Shown here piece after piece: positions 24,569 to 36,498 of a DNA stretch of 64,000 nucleotides. This stretch comes from Aeromicrobium sp. Leaf350. GTDB lineage: Bacteria; Actinomycetota; Actinomycetes; Propionibacteriales; Nocardioidaceae. Position 1 is the first letter of the stretch. Each line of letters begins with the position of its first letter. Under the pieces are notes generated by a model, which saw only the letters and a program-made list of their open reading frames with translations, made no database searches and was not told the DNA's origin. The position numbers and the translations under genes were made by a program. Where the stretch lies: NCBI RefSeq assembly GCF_916858655.1, contig NZ_CAKASL010000001.1, forward strand, positions 62,001 through 126,000, in the 5' to 3' direction.

Positions 24569-27276
24569 CACGCCAGCGTATCGCCCAGTGCACCGGCCGA
24601 GTTCAGACGACGGGTGTACCACTCGCCGCGCCGGTCCTGCGTCGGCACGACCTTGGCGCGGGCGCTCAGCACCGTGACGCCGTCGGGGCGCACGACCACG
24701 GGTTCCAGGTCGAGCTCGGAGACCTCCGGGAGGTCGTCCTTGAGCGCGGCGACGCGCAGCAGGAGGTCGTGGATGGCCGGGACGTCGACCGCCTCGGAGC
24801 CGCGGTAGCCGAACAGCAGCGGTGCCGCGCGCAGGTCGGTGACCATGTTCTCGACGTCGACGTCGGTCAGCGGCGGGATGCCGTACGTGCGGTCACCGAG
24901 GAGCTCGCTCGGGGCGCCGGACAGGCCGAACGCGACGAGCGGGCCGAAGAGGCCGTCCTCGGAGGCGCCCAGCGCGAGAGGGACGCCGTCGGTCACGGTG
25001 CGCTGCACGTAGAACCGGGTGTCGGCGCGGACCCCGGACCAGCGCGACATCTCCTCCCACGCCCGGCGCATGTCGTCGGCGGAGTTGATCGAGCGCCAGA
25101 TGTGGGCGAGGTCGGGGCGGGCGCGCAGGTGCTCGCTGCCGGCCTTGAGCACGACGTCCCAGCCCAGCTTCTCGCCCGCGGCCACGGCCTCGTCGGCGTC
25201 GTGGACGTTGATCCAGGTCCACATGTCGATGCCGTAGCAGTCGAGCAGCTCGTGCACCTGCTCGGTCGAGAGCACGGCACCGCGGGGGGCGAGCTCGAGG
25301 ACCTGGTCGATGAGCGCACGGGCGTCCCCGGCACGGATGTCATCGAACTGGGCGAAGTCGCCGTGCTCGCGCGAGGCCCACTCGGCGTAGTTGACGACGC
25401 GGGCCAGCGCCCGCACGGCGGACTCCGGCGCGGAGTACGACGGCACCGAGCCGCGGCCGGCCGAGCCACCTGCGACGTCGGGCACGCGCAGCAGCTCGGG
25501 CACGCCCTCGCTGCCGAGGAAGGTCGAGACGATCGGCTTGTCGGACTGCTCACCGATCGCGGCCAGCACGTCGGCGACCTCCTCGCCGGTCGTGTTGAGC
25601 GGCGGGATGTAGACCACGACCAGCGCGTCGACCAGCGGGTTGGCCAGGGCGTTCTCGATGGCCGCCTCGAAGTCCTCCGCGTCGGCGGAGGCGCCGAGCG
25701 AGACGGGCTTGAGCACCTCGAGCCCCGCGGCGCTGCCGGCATCGGCGACGAGCAGCGCCATCGCGTCGGAGTTGCCGACGATCGCGACACGGTTGCCGCG
25801 CGGCAACGGCTGGTGGGCCAGCACCTGCGCGACGTCGAACATCTCGTCGAGCGTGTCGACCTGGATCACGCCGGCCTGCCGGAACATCGCGTCGACGGCG
25901 GCCTGCGGGGCCGAGCTGCGCCGGACCGTGTGTCCCACGGGCACGCCCTGCGTGGAGCGCCCGGACTTGACCGCCACGATCGGCTTGGTGGCCGCCACGC
26001 GACGGGCGATGCGGGAGAACTTGCGCGGGTTGCCGATGGACTCCAGGTACAGCAGGACGACCTCGGTGGCGTCGTCCTCCTGCCAGAACTGCAGCAGGTC
26101 GTTGCCCGAGACGTCGGCGCGGTTGCCCGCCGAGACGAACGTCGACAGGCCGAGGCCGCGGCGCGAGACCGTCTCGAGGATCGCGGTGCCGAGGGCGCCG
26201 GACTGGCAGAAGAAGCCGACGCGACCCTGGGGCGGCATCGCCGGCGAGAGGGACGCGTTGAGCTGGCGGTGCGGCGCGGTGTTGATGACCCCGAGGCAGT
26301 TGGGTCCCACGAGCCGCAGTCCGTACGATCGGCACAGGCCGAGGAGTCCCCGCTGCCGCTTGCGGCCCTCGGCACCCTCCTCGGCGAAGCCCGCTGAGAT
26401 CACCACGAGCCCGTGGACGCCCTTGGCGGCACAGTCCAGGACGACGTCGGTGACCGACTCGGCCGGCACCGCGACGATCGCGACGTCGACCTCGCCGGGG
26501 ATGTCCTGCACCGTCGCGTAGGCCGGGAGACCCGAGACGGCCTCCGCGCTGCTGTTGACCGCGTAGACGGCGCCGGAGTAGTCGCCGAGCACGAGGTTGC
26601 GCACCATCGCCTGGCCGATCGAGTCCTGGCGCCGGCTCGCGCCGACGACGGCGATGCTGCGGGCGTCGAAGATGCGGGCGATCGAGGCGGCCTCCGCGCG
26701 CTGCTCGCGGGCGCGCATCACGCCGACCGAGGTGTCGGTGGCGTCGAGCGGGAACGTCAGCTGCTGCACGCCGTCGGCGAGCTCGGCGGTGATCGTGTAG
26801 CCCATCTCGCGGAACACCTGCAGCATCCGCGTGTTGCTGGGCAGCACCTCGGCGTGGAAGCGCTCGAGCCCCCGCTCGCGACCGGCCTGGGCCAGGTGCT
26901 CCAGCAGCAGCTGGCCGATGCCACGGCCCTGGTGGGCGTCCTCGACGAGGAAGGCGACCTCCGCCTCGGCCGGGCTGGTGGCGTCGTAGCGACCGACGGC
27001 GATGATGCGGCCGTGCAGCGTCACGACGAACGCGACACGCTGGTCGTGGTCGACGACCGTGAAGCGGTGGACGTCGCGGGCCGAGAGGGTCGGGTACGGC
27101 GCGAAGAACCGGAAGTACTTCGACTCCTCCGAGACGCGGCCGTAGAAGGCGACGAACTCGTCGGAGTCGGCCGCCACGACGGGCCGCAGCTGGGCGACGC
27201 GACCGTCGCGCAGCAGGACATCGGCCTCCCACTCCGGGACCGGGTGGAGGTCCACCGTCTCTGGCGCTTCGGTCAC
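24568..27276 (-). CDS. GNAT acetyltransferase fused to ADP-forming acyl-CoA synthetase-like domains (Pat-type)
   Basis: This 902-residue fusion has an N-terminal GNAT domain (about residues 25-175; EDAHQGRGIGQLLLEHL is the acetyl-CoA loop). A CoA-binding Rossmann domain (VVGASRRQDSIGQAM, about 210), a succinyl-CoA-ligase-like domain (VGPNCLGVINT; FFCQSGALGTA) and a C-terminal ATP-grasp segment follow. GNAT-first order is that of the Streptomyces PatA type of protein lysine acetyltransferase. The usual catalytic His loop reads VGHTVRRSS, unlike the common SHTGS form, so ligase activity is doubtful. The GTG at 27276 has TAGATT 6 nt upstream. Confidence 0.88.
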   Translation of the reverse strand: MTEAPETVDLHPVPEWEADVLLRDGRVAQLRPVVAADSDEFVAFYGRVSEESKYFRFFAPYPTLSARDVHRFTVVDHDQRVAFVVTLHGRIIAVGRYDATSPAEAEVAFLVEDAHQGRGIGQLLLEHLAQAGRERGLERFHAEVLPSNTRMLQVFREMGYTITAELADGVQQLTFPLDATDTSVGVMRAREQRAEAASIARIFDARSIAVVGASRRQDSIGQAMVRNLVLGDYSGAVYAVNSSAEAVSGLPAYATVQDIPGEVDVAIVAVPAESVTDVVLDCAAKGVHGLVVISAGFAEEGAEGRKRQRGLLGLCRSYGLRLVGPNCLGVINTAPHRQLNASLSPAMPPQGRVGFFCQSGALGTAILETVSRRGLGLSTFVSAGNRADVSGNDLLQFWQEDDATEVVLLYLESIGNPRKFSRIARRVAATKPIVAVKSGRSTQGVPVGHTVRRSSAPQAAVDAMFRQAGVIQVDTLDEMFDVAQVLAHQPLPRGNRVAIVGNSDAMALLVADAGSAAGLEVLKPVSLGASADAEDFEAAIENALANPLVDALVVVYIPPLNTTGEEVADVLAAIGEQSDKPIVSTFLGSEGVPELLRVPDVAGGSAGRGSVPSYSAPESAVRALARVVNYAEWASREHGDFAQFDDIRAGDARALIDQVLELAPRGAVLSTEQVHELLDCYGIDMWTWINVHDADEAVAAGEKLGWDVVLKAGSEHLRARPDLAHIWRSINSADDMRRAWEEMSRWSGVRADTRFYVQRTVTDGVPLALGASEDGLFGPLVAFGLSGAPSELLGDRTYGIPPLTDVDVENMVTDLRAAPLLFGYRGSEAVDVPAIHDLLLRVAALKDDLPEVSELDLEPVVVRPDGVTVLSARAKVVPTQDRRGEWYTRRLNSAGALGDTLA

Positions 27277-27399
27277 GTCGTCAATCTACCGCCTGAAGGC
27301 TGCCGGCAGGCGTCCCGGCGTGGCACCCGCGGGTCGGTCGGGCCGTGCCGACACAATGGTGGGCGGTCCCGAGCCCCGGGACCCCACGGGAAGGACGGC

Positions 27400-29865
<2,466 letters not shown>

Positions 29866-29942
29866 GGGCGCCCCCGCCGCTCGCCGTCCGACCCGGCGAC
29901 GGTCGACCGGGAACCTGGCCCCTCCCGTGCCAGACTGGCGGT

Positions 29943-30656
29943 GTGCGCTCTCCTCGACGGCTCCTCGGCCTCCTGCTGGTCCCCGCCCTGCTCGCCGGAT
30001 GCACCGGCGGCGGGGAGGAGACGACCGATCCCGACACGGCTGCGACGCGGCTGGAGAGCGCGGCCACCGCGCTCGCCGACGCCGAGCGGCTCGACTTCTC
30101 GCTCGCCGTCGACGGCGAGCTGCCCTCGGGCGTCCAGGGTCTGGAGTCCGCGAAGGGCTTCGGCAACCGCACGCCCGCGTTCGACGGCGACGTCACGATC
30201 GCCACGGGCGGCACGAGCCTGAGCGCCGAGGTCGTCGCGGTCGACGGCCAGGTGTGGGCCAAGCTCGGCTTCTCCCCCGACTTCTTCACGATCGACCCGG
30301 CCGAGTACGGGGCTCCCGACCCGGCGCAGCTGATCGGCCTTCCCGGCGAGGGCATCGTGTCGCTGCTGGCCGAGGTGGACGTCGCCAAGGCGTCGCAGGA
30401 GCGCGACGGCAAGGACGTCCTCACCGCGATCACCGGCGCGGTGCCGGGCGACCTCGTCGCCGCGCTGATCCCGTCGGCCGATGCCGCGGCCGACTTCGAC
30501 GTCGTCGTCCGGCTGACCGAGGACGACGAGATCCGCGACGTCACGCTCACGGGTGGGTTCTACCCCGACGCCGACGAGGTCACGTACGTCGTGACGGTCA
30601 GCGCGTCGTCGGAGTCGTCGACGATCGAGGCGCCGGTCCGCACCGGCGGCGCCTGA
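29943..30656 (+). CDS. LppX/LprAFG-family lipoprotein (LprG-like)
   Basis: The 237-residue exported lipoprotein has the signal peptide and lipobox LLAGC (Cys near residue 20). The core resembles LprG, a cup-shaped carrier of acylated lipids in the mycobacterial cell envelope (RLDFSLAVDGELP, FDGDVTIATGGTSL, VWAKLGFSPDF). The GTG at 29943 follows CAGACT by 6 nt. The next gene, 13 bp downstream, is a P55-like MFS, matching the lprG-Rv1410c pairing. Lipid export is inferred from this pairing. Confidence 0.88.
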   Translation: MRSPRRLLGLLLVPALLAGCTGGGEETTDPDTAATRLESAATALADAERLDFSLAVDGELPSGVQGLESAKGFGNRTPAFDGDVTIATGGTSLSAEVVAVDGQVWAKLGFSPDFFTIDPAEYGAPDPAQLIGLPGEGIVSLLAEVDVAKASQERDGKDVLTAITGAVPGDLVAALIPSADAAADFDVVVRLTEDDEIRDVTLTGGFYPDADEVTYVVTVSASSESSTIEAPVRTGGA

Positions 30657-30669
30657 TCCCGGGCTCGGC

Positions 30670-32448
30670 ATGACGCAGCCGAGCGTCCCCCGCACCGACG
30701 GCGTGCGGGCCGCGACCCACGGGTTGCTGGCGCTCGCCGCCGTGGCGATCGGCTTCGCGGCCGCCGACACCTACGTGGTCGTCCTGGCGCTGCCGGACAT
30801 GATGTCGGCCGCCGGCCTCGACGTCGACCAGCTGCAGCGGGCGGCCCCGATCGTCTCGGGATTCCTGCTCGGCTACGTGGCCGTGCTGCCGCTCATCGGT
30901 CGCATCGCCGACGTCCGCGGACGTCTCCCCGTGCTCACCGGCTGCCTCGTGGTGTTCGCGGTCGGATCCGTCGTCACCGCGGCCGCGTACGACCTGGAGT
31001 CGATGGTGGCCGGCCGTTTCGTGCAGGGCCTCGGGGGCGGCGGCCTGATCCCGCCGACCCTCGCGCTCGTCGCCGACGCCTGGCCCCCGGAGCGACGCGG
31101 GCTGCCCCTCGGCGTCGTCGGTGCGGTCCAGGAGCTCGGCAGCGTGCTCGGGCCGCTCTACGGTGCCGTCGTGCTGGCCGTCGGCGACTGGCGCGACATC
31201 TTCTGGCTCAACGCCGCGGTCGGTGCCCTGATCGGCGCCGCGATGCTGCGGCTGCGCACCGGTGACGTCGAGTCGCCCGCCGCCGAGGAGCCAGGTGGCC
31301 CGCCGGCTCGCGGACGCCCCGACCTCCTCGGGATGCTGCTCGCCGTCGTCGCGGTCGTGGTCCTCGTGGTGGTCATGCTCGAGCCCGCCTCGCTGACGCG
31401 CGGCATCACGAGCGGCCTGGCGTTCATCCCCGTGACCGGCGACTCCCGCTGGCTCACCCCCCTGGCGCTCTCGCTCTACGGGGTCGTGGCCCTCTTCGTG
31501 CTGCGGCAGCTGACGGCGAGGCGACCCCTCGTCGCGATGCGTGCCTGGCCCGACGTCGCCCGCCAGATCGACCTGCTGGGTGCCGCCCTGCTGGCCGTGG
31601 CGCTCGGCACCGTGATCGTCTCCTTCGCGTCGGCCGACCCGGAGCAGCACGCGATCTCCGAGGACGCGCCGTGGCTGCTCGCGATCGGCGCCGCGGCGCT
31701 CGCGGGGTTCGTCGTGCGCCAGCGCACGGCGCGCGACCCCCTGGTCCCCCGCGGTGCCCTGACCGCGCGACCGGCCTGGGGAGCCGTGGTGGTGTCGTTC
31801 CTGATCGGCGGCTCCCTCATCGCGGCCCTCGTCGACATCCCGCTGTTCGCCCGTCTGACCGTCTACCGCGACTCCCAGCTCGACGCGGCCCTCGTGCTCG
31901 TGCGCTTCCTCGTCGCCCTGCCGATCGGCGCGATCGTCGGTGGCTGGTTGTTGCGGCGGGTCGCTCCGGCTCCGCTCACCGCCGTCGCGATGCTGCTGTC
32001 CGCCGCAGCGTTCTGGCACATGTCGACGTGGGACCGCACGTCGCTGGAGTCGCCGGTCGAGACGCTGTCGCTCGTCGCCGGTGGTCTCGGGTTCGGCCTC
32101 GCGATCGCACCGGTCAATGCGGCGCTGCTGGACCACACCCGCGACGCGGTGCACGGCATCGCGAGCGCTCTGCTGGTCGTGGCCCGCATGGTCGGCATGC
32201 TGATCGGCATCTCCGCGCTCACCACGCTCGGACTGCGGTCGTTCTACGCCGAGGCCGGCGACATCGGCTCCCCGGCCGACGTGTGCGGCGGCACGACGCG
32301 CTGCCGCGCCTACGACGACCTCGTGCTCGACGCCGGCATCGCCCAGCTCCACACCGTCTTCACCGCAGCGGCCGTCCTGGCCCTGGTCGCCGGACTCCTG
32401 GCCCTCGTCCTGCTGCGACGTGCACCCCAGGTGACCGAGTCGCCCTGA
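30670..32448 (+). CDS. P55-like MFS transporter
   Basis: The 592-residue protein has about 14 hydrophobic spans. Its start AAADTYVVVLALPDMM and the following GYVAVLPLIGRIADVRGRLP closely resemble mycobacterial P55 (Rv1410c), the membrane partner of LprG in triacylglyceride/lipid export and drug resistance. A long extracytoplasmic segment between the late spans (about residues 525-560, including two Cys in ADVCGGTTRC) is notable. It is co-transcribed with the lipoprotein gene. Confidence 0.87.
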   Translation: MTQPSVPRTDGVRAATHGLLALAAVAIGFAAADTYVVVLALPDMMSAAGLDVDQLQRAAPIVSGFLLGYVAVLPLIGRIADVRGRLPVLTGCLVVFAVGSVVTAAAYDLESMVAGRFVQGLGGGGLIPPTLALVADAWPPERRGLPLGVVGAVQELGSVLGPLYGAVVLAVGDWRDIFWLNAAVGALIGAAMLRLRTGDVESPAAEEPGGPPARGRPDLLGMLLAVVAVVVLVVVMLEPASLTRGITSGLAFIPVTGDSRWLTPLALSLYGVVALFVLRQLTARRPLVAMRAWPDVARQIDLLGAALLAVALGTVIVSFASADPEQHAISEDAPWLLAIGAAALAGFVVRQRTARDPLVPRGALTARPAWGAVVVSFLIGGSLIAALVDIPLFARLTVYRDSQLDAALVLVRFLVALPIGAIVGGWLLRRVAPAPLTAVAMLLSAAAFWHMSTWDRTSLESPVETLSLVAGGLGFGLAIAPVNAALLDHTRDAVHGIASALLVVARMVGMLIGISALTTLGLRSFYAEAGDIGSPADVCGGTTRCRAYDDLVLDAGIAQLHTVFTAAAVLALVAGLLALVLLRRAPQVTESP

Positions 32449-32480
32449 CGGACGACGGTGGCCGCCGATACGCTGGGCGC

Positions 32481-32972
32481 ATGGCTTTCGACGACCTCCT
32501 CGCCGCGAACCGGACCTACGCGGCCGACTTCCACCACGGCGGCTTCGACGGGATCGCCCGCGCCGGCGTCGCGATCGTGACCTGCATGGACTCGCGCATC
32601 GATCCCCTGCGGGTCGTGGGCCTCGAGCCCGGCGATGCGAAGATCCTGCGCAACCCTGGCGGCCGCGTGACCGACCAGGTGCTCGTCGCCGTCGTCCTCG
32701 GCGTCACGCTCCTGCAGGTGCGCCGCGTCATGGTCGTGCAGCACACCCGCTGCGCGATGGCCTCGGCTCCCGAGGAGGAGCTGCAGGCCCGCATCAGCAC
32801 GGCGACCGGGACCGACGCCAGCTGGATGTCGCTCGGCGCGATCACCGACCAGGAGGCCACGATCCGGGCCGACGTGCACAAGGTCGAGAGCCATCCGCTG
32901 GTGCCGGACGACATCGAGGTCGGCGGCTTCGTCTACGACGTCGACTCGGGACTTCTCACCCCGGTGGTCTGA
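32481..32972 (+). CDS. beta-carbonic anhydrase
   Basis: The 163-residue protein has zinc ligands Cys35, His88 and Cys91 and the Asp37-Arg39 dyad (TCMDSRI, HTRCAM). Its length and C-terminus (VGGFVYDVDSGLL) match mycobacterial Rv1284-type carbonic anhydrases, which interconvert CO2 and bicarbonate. The ATG has TACGCT 6 nt upstream, a leaderless promoter of its own. Confidence 0.93.
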   Translation: MAFDDLLAANRTYAADFHHGGFDGIARAGVAIVTCMDSRIDPLRVVGLEPGDAKILRNPGGRVTDQVLVAVVLGVTLLQVRRVMVVQHTRCAMASAPEEELQARISTATGTDASWMSLGAITDQEATIRADVHKVESHPLVPDDIEVGGFVYDVDSGLLTPVV

Positions 32973-32993
32973 CGCCACCCGACACACCCGGGT

Positions 32994-33491
32994 TCAGTAC
33001 CGGGCGAAGACCTGCACGAAGTAGCGCTGGTAGCAGCTCGGACCGTCCACGTAGCCGATGCCGAGGTGCGTGAAGTCACCGAGCAGGTTCGCGCGGTGCC
33101 CGGGCGAGTCGATCCAGGCCTGCACGACCGAACCGGGCTGCTGCCCGGCGGCGATGTTCTCGGCGGCACTCGACCAGCCGGCCGGGATCTGGCTCGCGTA
33201 GCTCGGGTTGTGCGCGAACGTGCAGGAGTTGTGCAGGTGCCACGTCCAGTTGCCCGCGACGACGTTGAGCTCGTTCGCGAGGGTCACCGGTGGCTTGCCG
33301 TTCTGCGCACGGATGGCGTTGGTGTCGTCGAGGATCTGCCGGACCTGCGGCGTGATCTGCTCCGCGGGGGTCGGCGTGACGGCCGCGCTCGCGGCCTGCC
33401 TCGGTTCGGACAGCGTCGCTGAGCCCGCGGTCGAGCCGACCAGGACGAGGGACGTGACGGCCAGGGCGGCCACCAGGAATCGACGCATCAT
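32994..33491 (-). CDS. secreted CAP/SCP domain protein
   Basis: The 165-residue protein has a signal peptide ([19 protein letters not shown]) and a CAP domain with [12 protein letters not shown], the His in WTWHLHNSC, the AEN segment and [10 protein letters not shown], the CAP signature. Such proteins are extracellular and of varied function. The ATG at 33491 is chosen because AAGGAG lies 8 nt upstream. It converges on the carbonic anhydrase gene. Confidence 0.9.
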   Translation of the reverse strand: MMRRFLVAALAVTSLVLVGSTAGSATLSEPRQAASAAVTPTPAEQITPQVRQILDDTNAIRAQNGKPPVTLANELNVVAGNWTWHLHNSCTFAHNPSYASQIPAGWSSAAENIAAGQQPGSVVQAWIDSPGHRANLLGDFTHLGIGYVDGPSCYQRYFVQVFARY

Positions 33492-33587
33492 GCTTCTCAC
33501 TCCTTGGGCGTCCGGGGGCCCGCGGGTCGGGGCGAGCCCCTTCTCCTCGACGGTAGCCCGGGAGCCTGCACCCCGCATCCGTGCTGG

Positions 33588-34730
33588 TCAGCCGCCTGAC
33601 GTCGCGTCCTCGGCCCCCGGATCGAGGGCACCCTCGACCTCGCGGGTGCTGAGCCAGCCGTCCGGCACGACGACCCGCTTCGGCGTGCCCTGCCGGCCGC
33701 GCGGGCGTCCGAGCTCGGCGACGGGGAACGGCTCGGTCGGGTCCAGGTCGCCCAGCAGTGCGTCGAGAGCCGCGTAGGACGAGACCTTGCCCAGCTGGCT
33801 GCGGACGGCCGAGCCGGCCGCGAAGCCCTTGAGGTACCAGGCGACGTGCTTGCGGAACTCGATGCAGCCGCGCTCCTCGCCGAGCCAGCCGCCCAACAGC
33901 TCGGCATGACGCCGCATGACGGCCGCGACGTCGCCGAGGTTCGGCGTCGTGAGGACCTCGCGGCCGGTGAGCGCCGCCGCGAGGTCGCGGAACAGCCACG
34001 GCCGCCCCAGGCAGCCGCGCCCCACGACGACGCCGTCACAACCGGTCTGGTCCATCATCGCGACCGCGTCGGACGCCTCCCAGACGTCGCCGTTGCCCAG
34101 CACCGGGATCGACGTCGACGCCTTCAGCTCGGCGATGGCCGACCAGTCGGCCCGGCCGGAGTAGTGCTGCACGGCGGTGCGGCCGTGAAGCGCGATCGCG
34201 GCGCAGCCGGTGTCGGCCGCGATGCGTCCCGCGTCGAGGTACGTGAGGTGGTCGTCGTCGATGCCCTTGCGGGTCTTCATCGTGACCGGCACGCCGAACG
34301 GCTCCGCCGCGGCGACGGCCGACGTCAGGATCTGTCCGAGCAGCCGGTCCTTCCACGGCAGCGCAGCGCCACCGCCCTTGCGGGTGACCTTGGGCACCGG
34401 GCAGCCGAAGTTGAGGTCGACGTGCTGCACGCCGTGCTCCTCGCACAGGATCGACACCGCGCGACCGATCGTGTCGGGGTCGATCCCGTAGAGCTGCACC
34501 GACCGCACGGTCTCGACGCCCGAGAACGTCAGCATCGACAGGCTCGTGCGATCGCCCTCCACGATGCCGCGCGACGTGATCATCTCGCACACGTACAGTC
34601 CGGCGCCCTGCTCGGCGCAGAGCTGGCGGAAGGCCGCGTTGGTCACCCCGGCCATGGGGGCCAGCACGACCGGCACGGGGACCTCGAGGTCGCCCAGGCG
34701 CAGCGGCGCCGGCATCGTCGAGGTCGTCAT
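33588..34730 (-). CDS. dusB: tRNA-dihydrouridine synthase
   Basis: The 380-residue FMN enzyme reduces uridine in the tRNA D-loop. It has the TIM-barrel start LAPMAGVTNAAFR, catalytic Cys in NFGCPVPKVTRKGGG, HGRTAVQHYSG and GNGDVW. The last ~80 residues form the helical RNA-binding domain. The ATG at 34730 follows GACAAT by 6 nt, so it is leaderless. Subtype B is assigned by bacterial family resemblance, not proof. Confidence 0.93.
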   Translation of the reverse strand: MTTSTMPAPLRLGDLEVPVPVVLAPMAGVTNAAFRQLCAEQGAGLYVCEMITSRGIVEGDRTSLSMLTFSGVETVRSVQLYGIDPDTIGRAVSILCEEHGVQHVDLNFGCPVPKVTRKGGGAALPWKDRLLGQILTSAVAAAEPFGVPVTMKTRKGIDDDHLTYLDAGRIAADTGCAAIALHGRTAVQHYSGRADWSAIAELKASTSIPVLGNGDVWEASDAVAMMDQTGCDGVVVGRGCLGRPWLFRDLAAALTGREVLTTPNLGDVAAVMRRHAELLGGWLGEERGCIEFRKHVAWYLKGFAAGSAVRSQLGKVSSYAALDALLGDLDPTEPFPVAELGRPRGRQGTPKRVVVPDGWLSTREVEGALDPGAEDATSGG

Positions 34731-34742
34731 CCCCCGATTGTC

Positions 34743-35366
34743 TCAAACCCGGTGACGGGGCGGCAGCCAGCCGTTCTCGACGGCCACCCGGACCGCCTCG
34801 GCCCGCGTGCGGGCACCGGTCTTGCCGATCGACGACGAGAGGTGGTTCCGCACCGTGCCCTCCGACAGGGACAGCTCCCGGGCCACGTCGGCCACGGTCC
34901 CGCCGTCGGCGGCCGCCCGCAGGACGTCGGTCTCGCGATCCGTCAGGGGCGAGGTGCCCTGCGTCAGCGACTCCGCGGCCAGCGAGGGATCCACCACGAC
35001 GAGCCCCGCGTGCACGCGACGCACCGCGTCGGCCAGCTGGGCGGCCGGTGTGTCCTTCACGACGAAGCCACCGGCGCCCGCCGCCATGGCGGCCCGGAGG
35101 TAGCCGGGGCGGCCGAAGGTCGTGACCATCAGCACGCGGCAGGTCGGCAGCTGCGCGCGCACCAGCCGAGCGGCCTCCAGCCCGTCGAGACCGGGCATCT
35201 CGACGTCGAGCAGGGCCACGTCGACCTCGTGCGCACGGGCCGCCGCCACGACCTCGTCGCCCCGCGCGACCTCGACGACGACCTCCAGGTCAGGCTCGAG
35301 CGACAGGAGCGCGGCGAGAGCGCCGCGCACCAACGACTGGTCGTCGGCCACCAGGAGGCGGATCAC
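34743..35366 (-). CDS. NarL/FixJ-type response regulator
   Basis: The 207-residue regulator has a receiver domain with phospho-acceptor Asp54 (ALLDVEMPG), acidic DD at 8-9 and Lys near 104 (VVKDT). A C-terminal LuxR-type HTH (LTDRETDVLRAAADG, SEGTVRNHLSS) follows. The GTG overlaps the kinase stop (GTGA). It probably controls the adjacent ABC-2 exporter in response to envelope stress or drug; this is inference from gene order. Confidence 0.93.
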   Translation of the reverse strand: MIRLLVADDQSLVRGALAALLSLEPDLEVVVEVARGDEVVAAARAHEVDVALLDVEMPGLDGLEAARLVRAQLPTCRVLMVTTFGRPGYLRAAMAAGAGGFVVKDTPAAQLADAVRRVHAGLVVVDPSLAAESLTQGTSPLTDRETDVLRAAADGGTVADVARELSLSEGTVRNHLSSSIGKTGARTRAEAVRVAVENGWLPPRHRV

Positions 35367-36460
35367 GCCGGCACCACGACCTCGACCGCGAACCCGGCAC
35401 CATCTGGTCCCGGGCCGGTGTGCAGGACGGCGCCGACGCGGCGCGTGCGGTACCGCAGACCCTCGAGGCCCGTGCCACCCGCCGTCGCTGCTCCCGTGCC
35501 GCGTCCGTCGTCCCACACGCGCATGCTCCGCTCGTCGACCTCGACCCAGCACGCCCGTGCACCGCTGTGGCGGACCACGTTCGTGACGCTCTCGCGGAGC
35601 ACCCAGGCGTACAGCTCGCGCCACTGGCTCGGCACCACCTCGGCGACGGTGGGCAGGTGCGGGTGGATGCCCGCGGACGTCAGCGCGGATCGCGCCGCAG
35701 CGATCTCCCGCGGCAGCGAGAGCGCCTGCAGTCCGCTCGTCGTGGAGCGGACGTCGGCCAGGGCGTCGCGCGCGAGGCGCTGCACGTCGGCGAGCTCGCT
35801 CTGCGCCCGTTCGGGATCGGTCGCGAGCAGGCGGCCGGCCAGCTCGGACTTGACCGAGATCACTGTCAGCGAGTGGCCCAGGATGTCGTGCAGGTCCCGC
35901 GCGATGCGGGTGCGCTCCTCCTCGATCGCCAGCTCCGCGAGATCCTGCTCGGCGCGGGCCAGCTGACGCTGTCGCTGCAGGGCGAGACGGAACGACCACA
36001 CGGCACCGGCCGCCAGGATGATCGCGAAGTCGTTGCCGTGCGCGTCCCATCCGTCGACGGTGCGCCCGGACACCGCGGCGACCAGCACGAGGGCCACGGT
36101 CACGACCACGGCCCAGCGCGCCGGCAGCGACGCGGCCGCGAGGGCCACCACGAACACCAGCAGCACCAAGGACTCGTCGCCCGCGCCGGGAATCGTGAGA
36201 GCGGTCAGCATCAGCATCGCGGCGACCAGCAGCGCCGGCAGCAGGTACTCGCGGCGCTCGTGGGCCCGCTGCACCCCCAGCAGGCCCACGACGTACGCCG
36301 CGACGAAGACGACGACGGCGGCGACGCCGACCCCGCCCCAGATGCCGTCGTGGGCGAGGAGGACCTGGACCGGCTCGGTCAGGAACACGAGCCAGATGCC
36401 CGCACCGACCAGGCGGACCCAGGTGGGTCCGCCCGCGGCGCGGGCCCCTGACGTCAGCAC
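35363..36460 (-). CDS. DesK/NarX-type sensor histidine kinase
   Basis: The 365-residue kinase has about five membrane spans in the first 160 residues and short extracytoplasmic loops, typical of membrane-stress sensors. The HisKA_3 box RIARDLHDILGHS has phospho-His at about 191. The C-terminal ATPase carries DDGRGTG and GTGLEGLRYR. The GTG at 36460 follows TAGAGT by 6 nt, a leaderless start. It is paired with the response regulator. Confidence 0.92.
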   Translation of the reverse strand: MLTSGARAAGGPTWVRLVGAGIWLVFLTEPVQVLLAHDGIWGGVGVAAVVVFVAAYVVGLLGVQRAHERREYLLPALLVAAMLMLTALTIPGAGDESLVLLVFVVALAAASLPARWAVVVTVALVLVAAVSGRTVDGWDAHGNDFAIILAAGAVWSFRLALQRQRQLARAEQDLAELAIEEERTRIARDLHDILGHSLTVISVKSELAGRLLATDPERAQSELADVQRLARDALADVRSTTSGLQALSLPREIAAARSALTSAGIHPHLPTVAEVVPSQWRELYAWVLRESVTNVVRHSGARACWVEVDERSMRVWDDGRGTGAATAGGTGLEGLRYRTRRVGAVLHTGPGPDGAGFAVEVVVPA

Positions 36461-36498
36461 GATCTCACTCTAGGTCGCCACCCGGACCGTTGCGGTCG

